NCBI GenBank assembly: GCA_965195225.1
Contig: CBDAFL010000171.1
Span: 56,504 to 120,503, forward strand
Origin: JAHIKV01 sp965195225
GTDB lineage: Bacteria; Planctomycetota; Planctomycetia; Pirellulales; Thermoguttaceae
DNA: 64,000 nucleotides
Reading direction: 5' to 3'
The notes under the pieces are model-generated. The model saw nothing but the letters and a program-made list of their open reading frames with translations. It made no database searches and was not told the origin of the DNA. Shown piece after piece: positions 42,278 through 50,990 of this stretch. Made by a program: the position numbers and the translations under genes. Numbering within the stretch: position 1 is the first letter of the stretch; the number at the start of each line of letters is the position of its first letter.

Positions 42278-42802
42278 TTACTTCGGCGCCAGCGTGCAGG
42301 TCATCCGACGGCCGCGATGCATCGGCGGCGACTCGACCTTCGAGACGTCGGCCAGTAGGGCGAGTATCTCTTCGACCACCTTGCGGCCCTCCTGGATGTG
42401 CGCCATCTCGCGGCCGCGAAACAGAACCGTGACGATCACCTTGTCTTTGTGGGCAAGGAACTCGCGGGCTTTGTTCACCTTCACCTGGATGTCGTGATCG
42501 CCGGTCTTCGGGCGGACGCGTATTTCCTTGATCTTGACCTGATGCGCGTGCCCCTTGTGCTGCCGTTTCTTCTGCTGGTACTTGAACTTTCCGTAGTCCA
42601 TGATCCGGCAAACTGGCGGCCGCTCCTTGGGCGCCACTTCGACCAGGTCCAGCCCCGCCTCCTTGGCCTGGCGCAACGCGTCCTCGGTGGGGATGATACC
42701 CAACTGCGACCCGTCGGCGGCGATCACCCGGATGGGAGTGACGCGGATATGTTCGTTCATGCGCTGTTTGCCAGCCGTTGTCTGCAGCTTCCATTTACCC
42801 AT
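42278..42802 (-). CDS. infC: Translation initiation factor IF-3
   Basis: About 174 residues. The N-domain has RMNEHIRVTPIRVIAADGSQLGIIPTEDALRQAKEAGLDLVEVAPKERPPVCRIMDYGKFKYQQKKR, diagnostic of IF-3; the C-domain follows with VKIKEIRVRPKTGDHDIQVKVNKAREFL and KVIVTVLFRGREMAHIQEG. It keeps 30S subunits free and checks start codons. I use ATG 42802, with GGAG ten bases upstream; an in-frame TTG at 42808 is also possible, and unusual starts are common in infC. It follows thrS as expected, but the usual downstream rpmI and rplT are missing: the methylase trio lies there instead. Confidence 0.95.
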   Translation of the reverse strand: MGKWKLQTTAGKQRMNEHIRVTPIRVIAADGSQLGIIPTEDALRQAKEAGLDLVEVAPKERPPVCRIMDYGKFKYQQKKRQHKGHAHQVKIKEIRVRPKTGDHDIQVKVNKAREFLAHKDKVIVTVLFRGREMAHIQEGRKVVEEILALLADVSKVESPPMHRGRRMTCTLAPK

Positions 42803-42822
42803 AAGCAACTATCTCCGGGGAT

Positions 42823-42910
42823 CAAAGGTTCAAGGTCAAAGGTTCAAGGTTCAAGGTCAAAGGAGGACATTGTTTCCTGAACCTTTGACCTTGAATCTTT
42901 GACCTTTTCG
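42823..42910. repeat. Heptamer inverted repeat between thrS and infC
   Basis: Units CAAAGGT and TCAAGGT alternate at 42823-42862, and the inverted series CTTTGAC, CTTGAAT, CTTTGAC follows at about 42883-42907. The arms can pair as a long hairpin just after the thrS stop, directly upstream of infC, so it may modulate infC expression. Confidence 0.8.
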
Positions 42911-42915
42911 CCGTT

Positions 42916-44871
42916 TCATTTCTTCCTGACCGTTTTTTCGCTGATTTCCGCCTGGAACCGTTCAACGGCGACCTCCAGCGGCATGGCTCCGAGATCGCCT
43001 TCGATCCGGTCGCGGACGGCCACCTTGCCCTCCTCGACCTCGCGCGGACCGACGACGAGCATGTACGGAACCAACTCCAGTTGTGCATCGCGTATTTTGG
43101 CGCCGATTTTTTCGGCCCGATAATCGCCCGTGACCCGCAACCCGGCCGCGGCCAGTTGCCGCTCGACGTTTCTGCCGTATTCTTCGACTTTTTGGCTAAC
43201 GACCATTACCCGCACTTGCTCCGGAGCAAGCCACAACGGAAACGCCCCGGCGTAGTGCTCGATCAACATCCCCACGAACCGCTCGAACGAACCGAACGGC
43301 GCCCGATGGATCATCACCGGCCGATGGGGCGTGTTGTCGGCGCCGATGTACTCGAGGTCGAAGCGTTGCGGACTGGGAAGGTTGTAATCTAGCTGCACGG
43401 TGCCGAGTTGCCACTGGCGGCCGAGGCAGTCGGCAACGATGAAATCGGCCTTCGGTCCGTAGAAGGCAGCCTCGCCGCGCTCGATATGCATGTCCGGCAG
43501 GTCCATCTCGCGGCAGACACCCTCGAGGGCCTCTTCGGCCCGTTGCCACGTCTCGGCGTCGCCCACGTACTTCTCCTCGGACGGGTCGCGAAACCCGAGT
43601 CGCACGCGGTAATCGTCCAGCCCGAGGGTCTTCAGCACGAACTGGGTCATTTCCAAACAACCGCGGAACTCGTCGGCGACCTGCTCCTCGGTACAAAACA
43701 CATGAGCGTCGTCCTGGGTGAAGCCGCGGACGCGGATCATGCCGCTCAGTTCGCCCGACTGCTCGAAACGATGCACGGTGCCAAACTCCGCCAACCGCAA
43801 CGGCAGTTCGCGGTAGCTCCGCGGCTTCAACTTGTAGATCGTAACGTGGTGCGGACAGTTCATCGGCCGCAGCAGGTAGCGGTCGCCGTCGTCCATCTCG
43901 ATCGGCGGGAACTGCGTGTCCTTGTAGTACGGATAGTGGCCCGAGGTCTCGTACAAATGGACGTTGCCGATCACCGGGGTGTAGACGGGCTGGTAGCCGC
44001 GGCGGAGGAGTTCGCCGTGGAGGAAGTTTTCCAACTCGTGTCGGACCACCGCCCCCTTGGGCAACCAAAAGACCAACCCCGATCCGACCGCCGGATCGAT
44101 CATGAACAATTCGAGTTGTTTACCCAGCACGCGGTGGTCGCGCCGTTTGGCTTCTTCGAGCCGTTTGAGGTGTTCTTCGAGTTGCTTCTTGGTGAAGAAG
44201 GCGGTGCCGTATAGCCGCTGCAATTGCTGCCGCGATGCGTCCCCTTTCCAATATGCCCCGGCCACCGACTGTAGCTTGAAGGCTCCGACCGCACCCGCGC
44301 CGGGTACGTGTGGACCGCGGCAGAGATCGACAAACTCGCCCTGCCGATAGAACGACACGGCCTGCTCCGTCGCCAGCGTGTCTTCCAGGTGCTCAACCTT
44401 CAACGACTGGTGCAGGTCGCGGCAGAACTGGACGGCCTCGGCGCGGTCCATCTCGACCCGCTCGAACGGCTCGTCCTCTTTGACGATCCGGGCCATCTCG
44501 GCCTCGATCTTCGGAAAATCCTCCTCCGAGAGCTTGTGCTTCATCTCGAAGTCGTAGTAGAAGCCGTCGTTCACCGTCGGGCCGAATGCCAATTGCACCC
44601 CGTCGAACAGCCGCATCACCGCCCGGGCCATCAAGTGCGCACACGAATGGCGAAGCAGGTCGAGGGCCTGAGGGTCTTTGTCGGTGATCAGATTCAGGGC
44701 CACCTGGCCGTCGGCCGGCAGGGAATCGTTTGCCCCCACCAACCGCCCGTCCACTTCGGCGGCCAAGGTGGCCTTGGCCAGCCGCGGTCCAATATCGGCG
44801 GCGACGTCCACAGGCCTAACGCGACGCGAGTAATCGCGGGATTTCCCGTCGGGCAGAGTAACAGTGAGCAT
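42916..44871 (-). CDS. thrS: Threonyl-tRNA synthetase
   Basis: 651 residues from ATG 44871 (MLTVTLPDGKSRDY), giving the TGS domain at its normal place; the longer frame to 44997 adds nothing family-like. Then the editing domain (LRHSCAHLMARAVMRLF, HxxxH), the class II core (DPAVGSGLVFWLPKGAVVRHELENF, DRYLLRPMNCPHHVTIYK with the zinc Cys, SGMIRVRGFTQDDAHVFC, FYGPKADFIVADCLGRQWQLGTVQLDYNLP, HRAPFGSFERFVGMLIEH) and the anticodon-binding domain (YRAEKIGAKIRDAQLELVPYMLVVG). It charges tRNA-Thr and proofreads Ser. thrS upstream of infC is a common bacterial order. Confidence 0.97.
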   Translation of the reverse strand: MLTVTLPDGKSRDYSRRVRPVDVAADIGPRLAKATLAAEVDGRLVGANDSLPADGQVALNLITDKDPQALDLLRHSCAHLMARAVMRLFDGVQLAFGPTVNDGFYYDFEMKHKLSEEDFPKIEAEMARIVKEDEPFERVEMDRAEAVQFCRDLHQSLKVEHLEDTLATEQAVSFYRQGEFVDLCRGPHVPGAGAVGAFKLQSVAGAYWKGDASRQQLQRLYGTAFFTKKQLEEHLKRLEEAKRRDHRVLGKQLELFMIDPAVGSGLVFWLPKGAVVRHELENFLHGELLRRGYQPVYTPVIGNVHLYETSGHYPYYKDTQFPPIEMDDGDRYLLRPMNCPHHVTIYKLKPRSYRELPLRLAEFGTVHRFEQSGELSGMIRVRGFTQDDAHVFCTEEQVADEFRGCLEMTQFVLKTLGLDDYRVRLGFRDPSEEKYVGDAETWQRAEEALEGVCREMDLPDMHIERGEAAFYGPKADFIVADCLGRQWQLGTVQLDYNLPSPQRFDLEYIGADNTPHRPVMIHRAPFGSFERFVGMLIEHYAGAFPLWLAPEQVRVMVVSQKVEEYGRNVERQLAAAGLRVTGDYRAEKIGAKIRDAQLELVPYMLVVGPREVEEGKVAVRDRIEGDLGAMPLEVAVERFQAEISEKTVRKK

Positions 44872-45136
44872 GTGTCTCCAACGAGCCTTGGGCCGACCCC
44901 CCAGCGAGCGGGGCATCGGTACAAAGGATGCTCCGCGGACTGTCCGCACGGGGGATTCTGTAATCGGAGTATAGGTTGTAACGGTGAGTTGCCGCAAGGG
45001 GACGAAATGCCAATAACGGTCGTCTGCCTCCCATCATTTTCCCTCCAGAGAACATTCACCCGTTGACTGCCTTCGTTTGGGATGTCAGAATTAGCGTTCC
45101 GTTGTTTCCGCGGGCATACGCGGCAACACCGGGCCA

Positions 45137-45210
45137 GGGCGGTTAGCTCAGTTGGTTAGAGCACCAGCTCGACAAGCTGGGGGTCGGAGGTTCGAGCCCT
45201 CTACCGCCCA
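45137..45210 (+). tRNA. tRNA-Val (anticodon GAC)
   Basis: 74 bases with a full cloverleaf: acceptor GGGCGGT/ACCGCCC, D-arm TAGCTCAGTTGGTTAGAGC, anticodon stem CCAGC/GCTGG, T-arm GGAGGTTCGAGCCCTCT-type pairing with TTCGAGC loop. The anticodon GAC is at 45171-45173. The base before it (position 33) is C, although U33 is almost invariant in elongator tRNAs. No CCA is encoded (ACCGCCCA is followed by CTG). Confidence 0.93.
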
Positions 45211-46005
45211 CTGCAACGCGCGAAAACACTTGACAACAAGGGATTTGTTCGCCCGACGGGCCGAATCCCACGGCGGCGGAAATACCGCCGGCGTGGGGTG
45301 GGTGCCGTCGGCCGTATTCTGAGGCGGCCTCTCGGTCTCGCCGCCGCCATTCTCTTGTTTCCGTCCCTCGCGGCGTGTTTGTAACCGCGTTACCGTTGCA
45401 TTTTGCGTTGCTCGCCCCACCCCCGCCAACAGGTGGGGCAAAATTCTGCCGTTGCCCCAGGTAACTCTTCTCGTTACCCTTCTCCCCCAAGCATTGTGAG
45501 GGTGCGTGGCTAGTACAAGCCTGCGGCATATTTCCGGCAACCTTTCGGCAAGGTTGAGACATCCTCTTCTGGGCAGATTGCGTATGAGACAGGCGTCCGT
45601 TTTCTCGCTATGCGATTATGGCTACTCGGCATTCCACTCCTCTGCGAGACATGCACATGCACCGCTGTCTTTGGAGGCAGTGGCAGGAGGATATCGGGAA
45701 CGGCATTGTCGGGCAGTTCGTGAATATCGCGAGGAATTACGGCAGGCAGCGTAGTGACATGCCGCCGCACGAGCGGAACACGGGGGGGGATCGGGTAGGT
45801 TGTCGGCGACAGCCACCCACGGGAACGGAGTGCGCGCCAATTCAAGCATAGTCGTTCGAGGGCATCGCCCATTATGACAAAAAAACTGGAGGCAGCCGCC
45901 TCAGATGCCGATGGGAGGGCACGGACTCACCGATTGGCGACGTGAATCGCCGCATCGAACTGTGAGTTTTCCACAGCCTAGCTGAAGCGAATGGGAGAAA
46001 GAACG
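45211..46005. other. Non-coding stretch downstream of tRNA-Val
   Basis: About 800 bases without a convincing gene. Frames on either strand have no recognisable domains, and one runs antisense through the tRNA. A hairpin CCGGCGGTATTTCCGCCG-type palindrome is near 45290. No integrase or att repeat of the tRNA 3' end was found within the window. Confidence 0.45.
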
Positions 46006-46200
46006 ATGGTCCAATACGAATACCATCCATGGCAACAGCCGGTTCCGCTGCCGCCACTTGCCCCCAGTGAAATGTCGACAGAACGAGATGCGTTGCCTGC
46101 CGACGTAGATTCCGCGGCGGCGCTTCCGCCCGCGGGGCAGTCGTCCCCGTTGCCCCTGGATTCCCAGGACGACGAGTATCAGTGGCTCATCCTGCTATGA
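46006..46200 (+). CDS. Possible small Pro-rich protein
   Basis: 64 residues from ATG 46006 (MVQYEYHPWQQPVPLPPLAP), with GGGAGAAAG about 12 bases upstream. It is rich in Pro, Ser and Asp and has no membrane segment or known domain. It could be a genuine short gene or chance. The weak ribosome site and isolation keep confidence low. Confidence 0.3.
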   Translation: MVQYEYHPWQQPVPLPPLAPSEMSTERDALPADVDSAAALPPAGQSSPLPLDSQDDEYQWLILL

Positions 46201-46385
46201 ACTGGAGTTTTTTCCTCGACCTCTGGACGAAGGGCATGGGGTGGGGGTTTGTGTTAATCGGGGCGAAGCCTGCCCAGGTCGCAACTGTTTCTGCCTCCTC
46301 GAAAAATCCGTGACCTTCCTGCCTGCCGGAATAAATTGCTCCGACCCCATTTCCATCCCTTTTCCATCCCTTTTTTATCCCGGTC

Positions 46386-46481
46386 GGGGACTGGTCCATT
46401 TTTCGGCGAAAAAACGCATTTTGCCGACGAACCGTTGGCCGAAAACATGGGCCTGTCCCCTTCCCGCGGCGCCAGGGGGAC
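46386..46481 (+). repeat. 96-bp dispersed repeat, left copy, upstream of glycan cluster
   Basis: The sequence from GGGGACTGGTCCATTTTTCG to GCGCCAGGGGGAC matches the reverse complement of 60598-60693 over its full 96 bases with only five differences. The flanking CCTGGCAAT.TC is also shared, but here about 35-40 bases present in the right copy are missing. No coding function is seen. Confidence 0.92.
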
Positions 46482-46702
46482 CTACCTGGCAATATCAACG
46501 ATAGGGTTTGAAACAGCATTTGGACATTATCTCGCCGGATTACGAGGGCTCATCATCCCGCTGCTTCTCTGCTTTTTCGTTTATAAAATGTTTCGCGGAA
46601 AAATGCAGCGTGTTTTGCGCGCGATCTTCCACAAGTCCCCATGAATGAAAATGGCGCATGTCGTGTGCTTGGGGGCCCTGATAAAATTGAATGGAGTCGG
46701 TA

Positions 46703-47719
46703 ATGAAACGAACCGCGCTGATCACCGGGATTACCGGTCAAGATGGCTCGTATCTGTCTAAGTTGCTTCTCGAAAAAGATTATACGGTCTACGGGTTGTT
46801 GCCGCGCAGCACGCGTTATGCGTTCGCAAACCTGGACTATCTGGGCGTGACCGGCGACGTGGATATTGTTGACGGCGATCTGGCCGACGAGGCGTCTCTG
46901 ATTAACGCGGTTCGCCGGACACGTCCCGATGAGGTGTACAATCTCGCGGCCCAGTCGTTTGTCGGCACTTCTTGGGACCAGCCGATGTGGACCACCGACG
47001 TGAACGCTTGTGGAACGCTCAGATTGCTCGAGGCGGTCAAAAACTTCGCGCCCCGAGCACGGTTTTACCAGGCATCCACCTCCGAGATGTTCGGCAATTG
47101 CCAAGAGAGCGGCATTCAGACGGAGGAGACGCCAATGCATCCTTGCAGTCCCTACGCGATCAGCAAGCTCTATGCCTACTGGATCGTGAACAACTATCGG
47201 ACCAGCTACGGGATGTTCTGCGCAAATGGAATCATGTTCAATCATGAGTCGCCGAACCGCGGCAAGGAATTCGTCACTCGCAAGATCAGCTACAACGTGG
47301 CAAAAATTAAGCTGGGGCTTACCGATCGATTTGGTCTGGGAAACTTGGACAGCAAGCGGGATTGGGGGTTCGCCGGCGATTATGTCGAAGCAATGTATCT
47401 GATGTTGCAACAAGAGTCCGCGGACAACTTCATCGTCTCGACCGGGGAAACCCATTCGATTCGTGACTTTCTGGACGTGGCTTTTAATTACGTCGGCATC
47501 TCCGACTGGAATCGGCATGTCTATATCGATCCCGCATTCAAGCGTCCGGCGGAGTTGGTCGCATTGCAAGGATCTTCCAATAAGGCCAAGGAGAAGCTCG
47601 GCTGGCAACCCAAAGTGGGTTTTGAAGAATTGGTTCGCATGATGGTCGACGCTGACTTGAAACGTTTGCAGCCGAGCGGCGAACCCGGTCATGGCGACCA
47701 AACCCGTGAAAGGGGTTGA
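46703..47719 (+). CDS. gmd: GDP-mannose 4,6-dehydratase-like SDR enzyme
   Basis: 338 residues from ATG 46703, with GGAG six bases upstream. The NAD(P)-binding TGITGQDGSYLSKLLLEKDYTVYG, catalytic STSEMFG and YAISKLYAYW (YxxxK), NHESPNRGKEFVTRKIS and LGNLDSKRDWGFAGDYVEAMYLMLQQ are typical of Gmd. Gmd converts GDP-mannose to GDP-4-keto-6-deoxymannose, the precursor of perosamine, rhamnose or fucose. Because the next gene is gmhA-like, an alternative is a GDP-heptose 4,6-dehydratase; these enzymes are close relatives and I cannot separate them by eye. With the DegT aminotransferase at the far end of the cluster, a 4-amino-4,6-dideoxy sugar is a likely product. Confidence 0.88.
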   Translation: MKRTALITGITGQDGSYLSKLLLEKDYTVYGLLPRSTRYAFANLDYLGVTGDVDIVDGDLADEASLINAVRRTRPDEVYNLAAQSFVGTSWDQPMWTTDVNACGTLRLLEAVKNFAPRARFYQASTSEMFGNCQESGIQTEETPMHPCSPYAISKLYAYWIVNNYRTSYGMFCANGIMFNHESPNRGKEFVTRKISYNVAKIKLGLTDRFGLGNLDSKRDWGFAGDYVEAMYLMLQQESADNFIVSTGETHSIRDFLDVAFNYVGISDWNRHVYIDPAFKRPAELVALQGSSNKAKEKLGWQPKVGFEELVRMMVDADLKRLQPSGEPGHGDQTRERG

Positions 47720-47801
47720 GCGGAGGTAATCGTTTACGGGGGACAGTCCCACCGTGCGTACAGAGAAGTTTATCGCCGCCGATGACGGAGGCACAAACCG
47801 C

Positions 47802-48374
47802 ATGAGTACAACCGACGCCATCCGGGAAATGCTGCACGAAAGCGCCGAAACCAAACTTGCCGCGAAGGGTCTGGCGGACAAAATCGCCGCCTTCGCCGAG
47901 TGGATGAGGGAAACCTACCTGCACGGCGGAAAAGTGATCCTCTTCGGCAACGGCGGCTCCCTGTGCGACGCCGCTCACATCGCGGGCGAACTCGTCGGCC
48001 GCTTCAAACGCCAGCGGCGCGGTCTGCCGGCGGTGGCGCTGGCCGACCCGGCGATCCTGACCGCCGTGGGCAACGACTTCGATTTTTCCGCCGTTTTCGC
48101 CCGCCAGATGGAAACCTGGGCCATGCCCGGCGACCTCGCCGTCGGCATCAGCACCAGCGGAAAATCGCCCAACGTCCTTGCCGCATTGCACGCGGCCAGA
48201 CAGCGCGGCGCTCGGACCGTGGCACTGACCGGGACGGCCGGCGAAAGCACAATGGCGAAAGCGGCCGACCTCGTGCTGGCGGCGCCATCCTCCAACACGC
48301 CGCGCATTCAGGAATGTCATATCACCATCGGACACATTGTCTGTGAAATCGTCGAACGATCCTTGGAACCATAA
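47802..48374 (+). CDS. gmhA: SIS-domain sugar isomerase (GmhA, sedoheptulose-7-phosphate isomerase-like)
   Basis: 190 residues from ATG 47802; GGAGG is about 11 bases upstream (an in-frame GTG at 47754 would add 16). Pattern: KVILFGNGGSLCDAAHIAGELVGRF, then AVGNDFDFSAVFARQM, VGISTSGKSPNVLAALHAARQRGARTVALTG and a C-terminal ECHITIGHIVCEIVE, all typical of GmhA and its SIS relatives. It forms D-glycero-D-manno-heptose 7-phosphate from sedoheptulose 7-phosphate. The other heptose genes (gmhB, hddA/hddC or hldE) are not in this window. Confidence 0.85.
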   Translation: MSTTDAIREMLHESAETKLAAKGLADKIAAFAEWMRETYLHGGKVILFGNGGSLCDAAHIAGELVGRFKRQRRGLPAVALADPAILTAVGNDFDFSAVFARQMETWAMPGDLAVGISTSGKSPNVLAALHAARQRGARTVALTGTAGESTMAKAADLVLAAPSSNTPRIQECHITIGHIVCEIVERSLEP

Positions 48375-48447
48375 GTGACGCGAAAAAATCTGTTTCGATC
48401 TCGGCGGAGTCCTGTGTTCACAAACCGATGGACGGTACGAGAGCGGA

Positions 48448-49983
48448 GTGCGCCCCGAGCAGACCATGTTTGACAAAGATGATATGAACGATGCTGCGAC
48501 AACGTCGCTTGTCGGCGACGGCCCAGAGGTCGCGCCGGTCGGCTCGATCCGGCGGAACATCGCCGCCATTTACGGGGCCTACGTCATCAACGGCGTATTG
48601 AGCATCGTTGTGATTCCGCTGGCGCTTAAGCAATTTGGCAGCGAAGGCTACGGATTGTATGCCATCTACGGCGTACTCGTGTTGTATTGCAACTTGCTTG
48701 GCACGGGGCTGCACAAGCACTTCACCCGCCTGCTGGCATCGGATCGAGAGCCGGCCTCGCAAACAGCCAACCTGCGGATCGTCTTGGCCCTGCGGCTGAC
48801 GCTTTCGGCGGTGTTGTTGCTCTCGCTGCCAATACTCTGTCTGGTGGTGCCCGCGTTCCTCTTTCCCGTCGGCTCGCAGGACGTCCACCTGGTGCGCTGG
48901 TTGGTGGCGCTGGTGGTTGTCGAGTACTTGCTGGCCACGCCGACGGACATGATGACGGTCCACTGCATCGCCAACGAACGGATCGGTCGTTACTCCACCT
49001 TTGTCGTGGCGTCCGGGATGTACCGGTACGCCTTGATTTTCCTGGGAGTGCTGGTCTTCGCCGCGCCATTGCCGACCGTCGCGCTGTTGGTGTCTCGTCG
49101 GCTGATCGACCCGTGGGTGGCTCGTCGGCTGATGGGCGGGTGTCCAGCCGGCGCATGGTGGCCACGATTCGAGGCGGGCGCGTTTTGGGACGCTTGCCGT
49201 AACTCGACGCTGGTCTCGTTCTCGGAGGTCGGTCACGTCGTCATGCTCAGCCTTGGTGCGGTGTTGGCCAACGCGTTTTTCGGATTGGGCGGATTGGGGA
49301 TATATCGGGCCGCCTTCGACTTGACCAGCCGGCTGTGGATGATTTCCAACGGTGTGGGGCTAGTAATCTTTCCCCGCTTCGCACATCTGTTGTCCGCCCG
49401 TGATCGTTCCGAGCCGTTGCTGAATCGCATAGGGGGCATCTTGGATGTAAGTTGGGCGGGGTATCTTGTCGTCTGCACCCTCGGTGTATGGGCGGCGCCG
49501 ATAGTGCTTCCTCTGCTGGGGCTGCAGCCCGAAGCCGTCCAGCTTTTCATGCTGCTCTTGCTGGGCACCAGCATCAACGCCCACGGCACCCTTAGCTATC
49601 ACTTCCTCCTGGCCGCCAAAAAATACCTCCAGGCCACGTTGGCCGTGGGGTTCGGCATCGTCGCCTTGGCGGCAACCTTCGCCGCACTGTACGTCCACCT
49701 GGGGATATTGGCCTTGGGCTGGGGTTGGATCGTCAGCCAATTCGCTTACGCGGTGACCGTTGACGTGGAAGCAAGGCGGTTCGCGGGAGACTCGCCGATA
49801 ATGGTGATCAGACACGTGGCATTTTGGCTCATCGTGGCCTTGGCCGCGGCGGCGACGGGCGCCCATTTAATCGCGTCCGCCCCAGCAGCGGCCATGGCGC
49901 CGTCGCTGGTCTGCCTCATTGCCCTGGCCACAGCCATCCATCGTTTATACACTCCACGATCTCTTAGTTGGGAGGCTCAATAA
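48448..49983 (+). CDS. Wzx-type polysaccharide flippase
   Basis: Up to 511 residues with 12-14 membrane helices, starting NIAAIYGAYVINGVLSIVVIPLALKQFGSEGYGLYAIYG, the usual N-terminal pattern of the MOP/PST flippase family, and continuing through paired helices to the end. It would move lipid-linked glycan units across the inner membrane. The frame's GTG/ATG choice is open: ATG 48466 (MFDKDDMND) is the likelier true start. It sits between gmhA and the first glycosyltransferase. Confidence 0.85.
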   Translation: MRPEQTMFDKDDMNDAATTSLVGDGPEVAPVGSIRRNIAAIYGAYVINGVLSIVVIPLALKQFGSEGYGLYAIYGVLVLYCNLLGTGLHKHFTRLLASDREPASQTANLRIVLALRLTLSAVLLLSLPILCLVVPAFLFPVGSQDVHLVRWLVALVVVEYLLATPTDMMTVHCIANERIGRYSTFVVASGMYRYALIFLGVLVFAAPLPTVALLVSRRLIDPWVARRLMGGCPAGAWWPRFEAGAFWDACRNSTLVSFSEVGHVVMLSLGAVLANAFFGLGGLGIYRAAFDLTSRLWMISNGVGLVIFPRFAHLLSARDRSEPLLNRIGGILDVSWAGYLVVCTLGVWAAPIVLPLLGLQPEAVQLFMLLLLGTSINAHGTLSYHFLLAAKKYLQATLAVGFGIVALAATFAALYVHLGILALGWGWIVSQFAYAVTVDVEARRFAGDSPIMVIRHVAFWLIVALAAAATGAHLIASAPAAAMAPSLVCLIALATAIHRLYTPRSLSWEAQ

Positions 49984-49985
49984 AC

Positions 49986-50915
49986 GTGACCGATATCAGC
50001 ATCGTAACCGCAACCTATAACCGAACGGCCTTTCTTTCGCGCGTCTGGCAGAGCTTGTGCAACCAGCACGTAGACTTCGAGTGGGTGGTGGCAGATGACG
50101 GCTCGACCGATGACACCCCCAGCGTTGTCCAGGGATTTCACGACCCGCGCGTCGTTTACGTCCGTCTACCGGTCAACCGCGGTGCCAATACAGCGCGCAA
50201 CGCCGGCGTCAGAGCAGCACACGGACGATACGTGGTCTTGCTCGACAACGATGATGAACTATATCCGGGGATATTGACGAGAATGCTGGAGGTCATGGAT
50301 GCCGCCGACAAAAACGTCGGTGCCTGTGCCTTCGCCTGCGTGACGGCCACGGGACAGAGGATTTCTCGCGTAGCCCACAACAGTGTTTTCGATGAGCGGC
50401 AGGTCGTTTGTCGCGGTGCCCTGCGACAAGAATTAGTCTATATCTATCGACGAGAAGTGTTCACGCACTTTGAGCTACCCGAAGACTTGGTCAGTTGTGA
50501 ATCAGTGTTCGTGTATCACGTGTCGCAACGATATCGATACCTGGCAATGGATGAACCGGGACGCATCATGCATTGGCATGGCAGCAACCTGTCGGGGGCC
50601 GACAGCCTGATTGGCCGTTCGCGCGATATTGCCGTCTCGTACGAACGGATCCTCGCAAACCACGCCGCCATTCTGGCTCAGGAAACCAAAGCCCGCAGCC
50701 GCTTCTTGCAGAAGGCCATGTACCGATACAACATTGCGGGGCTACGGCGCGACGCTTGGCGCGTCTATCGGCAACTGATTACCCGGAGTGCTCGCCCGAT
50801 GCATTGGCTCTTCGCCAGCGCTTTGTTTCTGTTCAGTATGATGGTGCCCCGGCGGTTTGAACGATGGCGTATCTGCCATGCGCAGCGTGGGATGGCGCAT
50901 ACGGGGATTCGATGA
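49986..50915 (+). CDS. Family 2 glycosyltransferase
   Basis: 309 residues from GTG 49986; GGGAGG lies 10 bases upstream, inside the flippase gene, although the two CDS do not overlap with this start. The GT-A fold pattern is DISIVTATYNRTAFLSRVWQSL, WVVADDGSTDDTPSVV, NRGANTARNAGVRAAHGRYVVLLDNDDELYPG, where DDE/DND is the metal-binding DxD equivalent. It transfers a sugar from a nucleotide donor to the growing lipid-linked glycan on the cytoplasmic face. A C-terminal hydrophobic helix (WLFASALFLFSMMV) may tether it to the membrane. Confidence 0.88.
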   Translation: MTDISIVTATYNRTAFLSRVWQSLCNQHVDFEWVVADDGSTDDTPSVVQGFHDPRVVYVRLPVNRGANTARNAGVRAAHGRYVVLLDNDDELYPGILTRMLEVMDAADKNVGACAFACVTATGQRISRVAHNSVFDERQVVCRGALRQELVYIYRREVFTHFELPEDLVSCESVFVYHVSQRYRYLAMDEPGRIMHWHGSNLSGADSLIGRSRDIAVSYERILANHAAILAQETKARSRFLQKAMYRYNIAGLRRDAWRVYRQLITRSARPMHWLFASALFLFSMMVPRRFERWRICHAQRGMAHTGIR

Positions 50916-50990
50916 GTATCATAGTCGCTCTTGTCATTTGCGCCTGCCTAGCGGTTGCCAACGCTCGGCTCAAAGGATGAGGATTGTGGC

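Noticed and set aside
45143..45562. Minus-strand frame ending in a GRGLEPPTPSLSSW-like sequence
   Set aside because: It runs antisense through the tRNA-Val gene. This protein end is a well-known artefact of translating the reverse strand of tRNA genes.
46241..46644. Short plus-strand frames upstream of gmd
   Set aside because: They are built from the 96-bp dispersed repeat and low-complexity CATCCCTTTT words; no domain or ribosome site.
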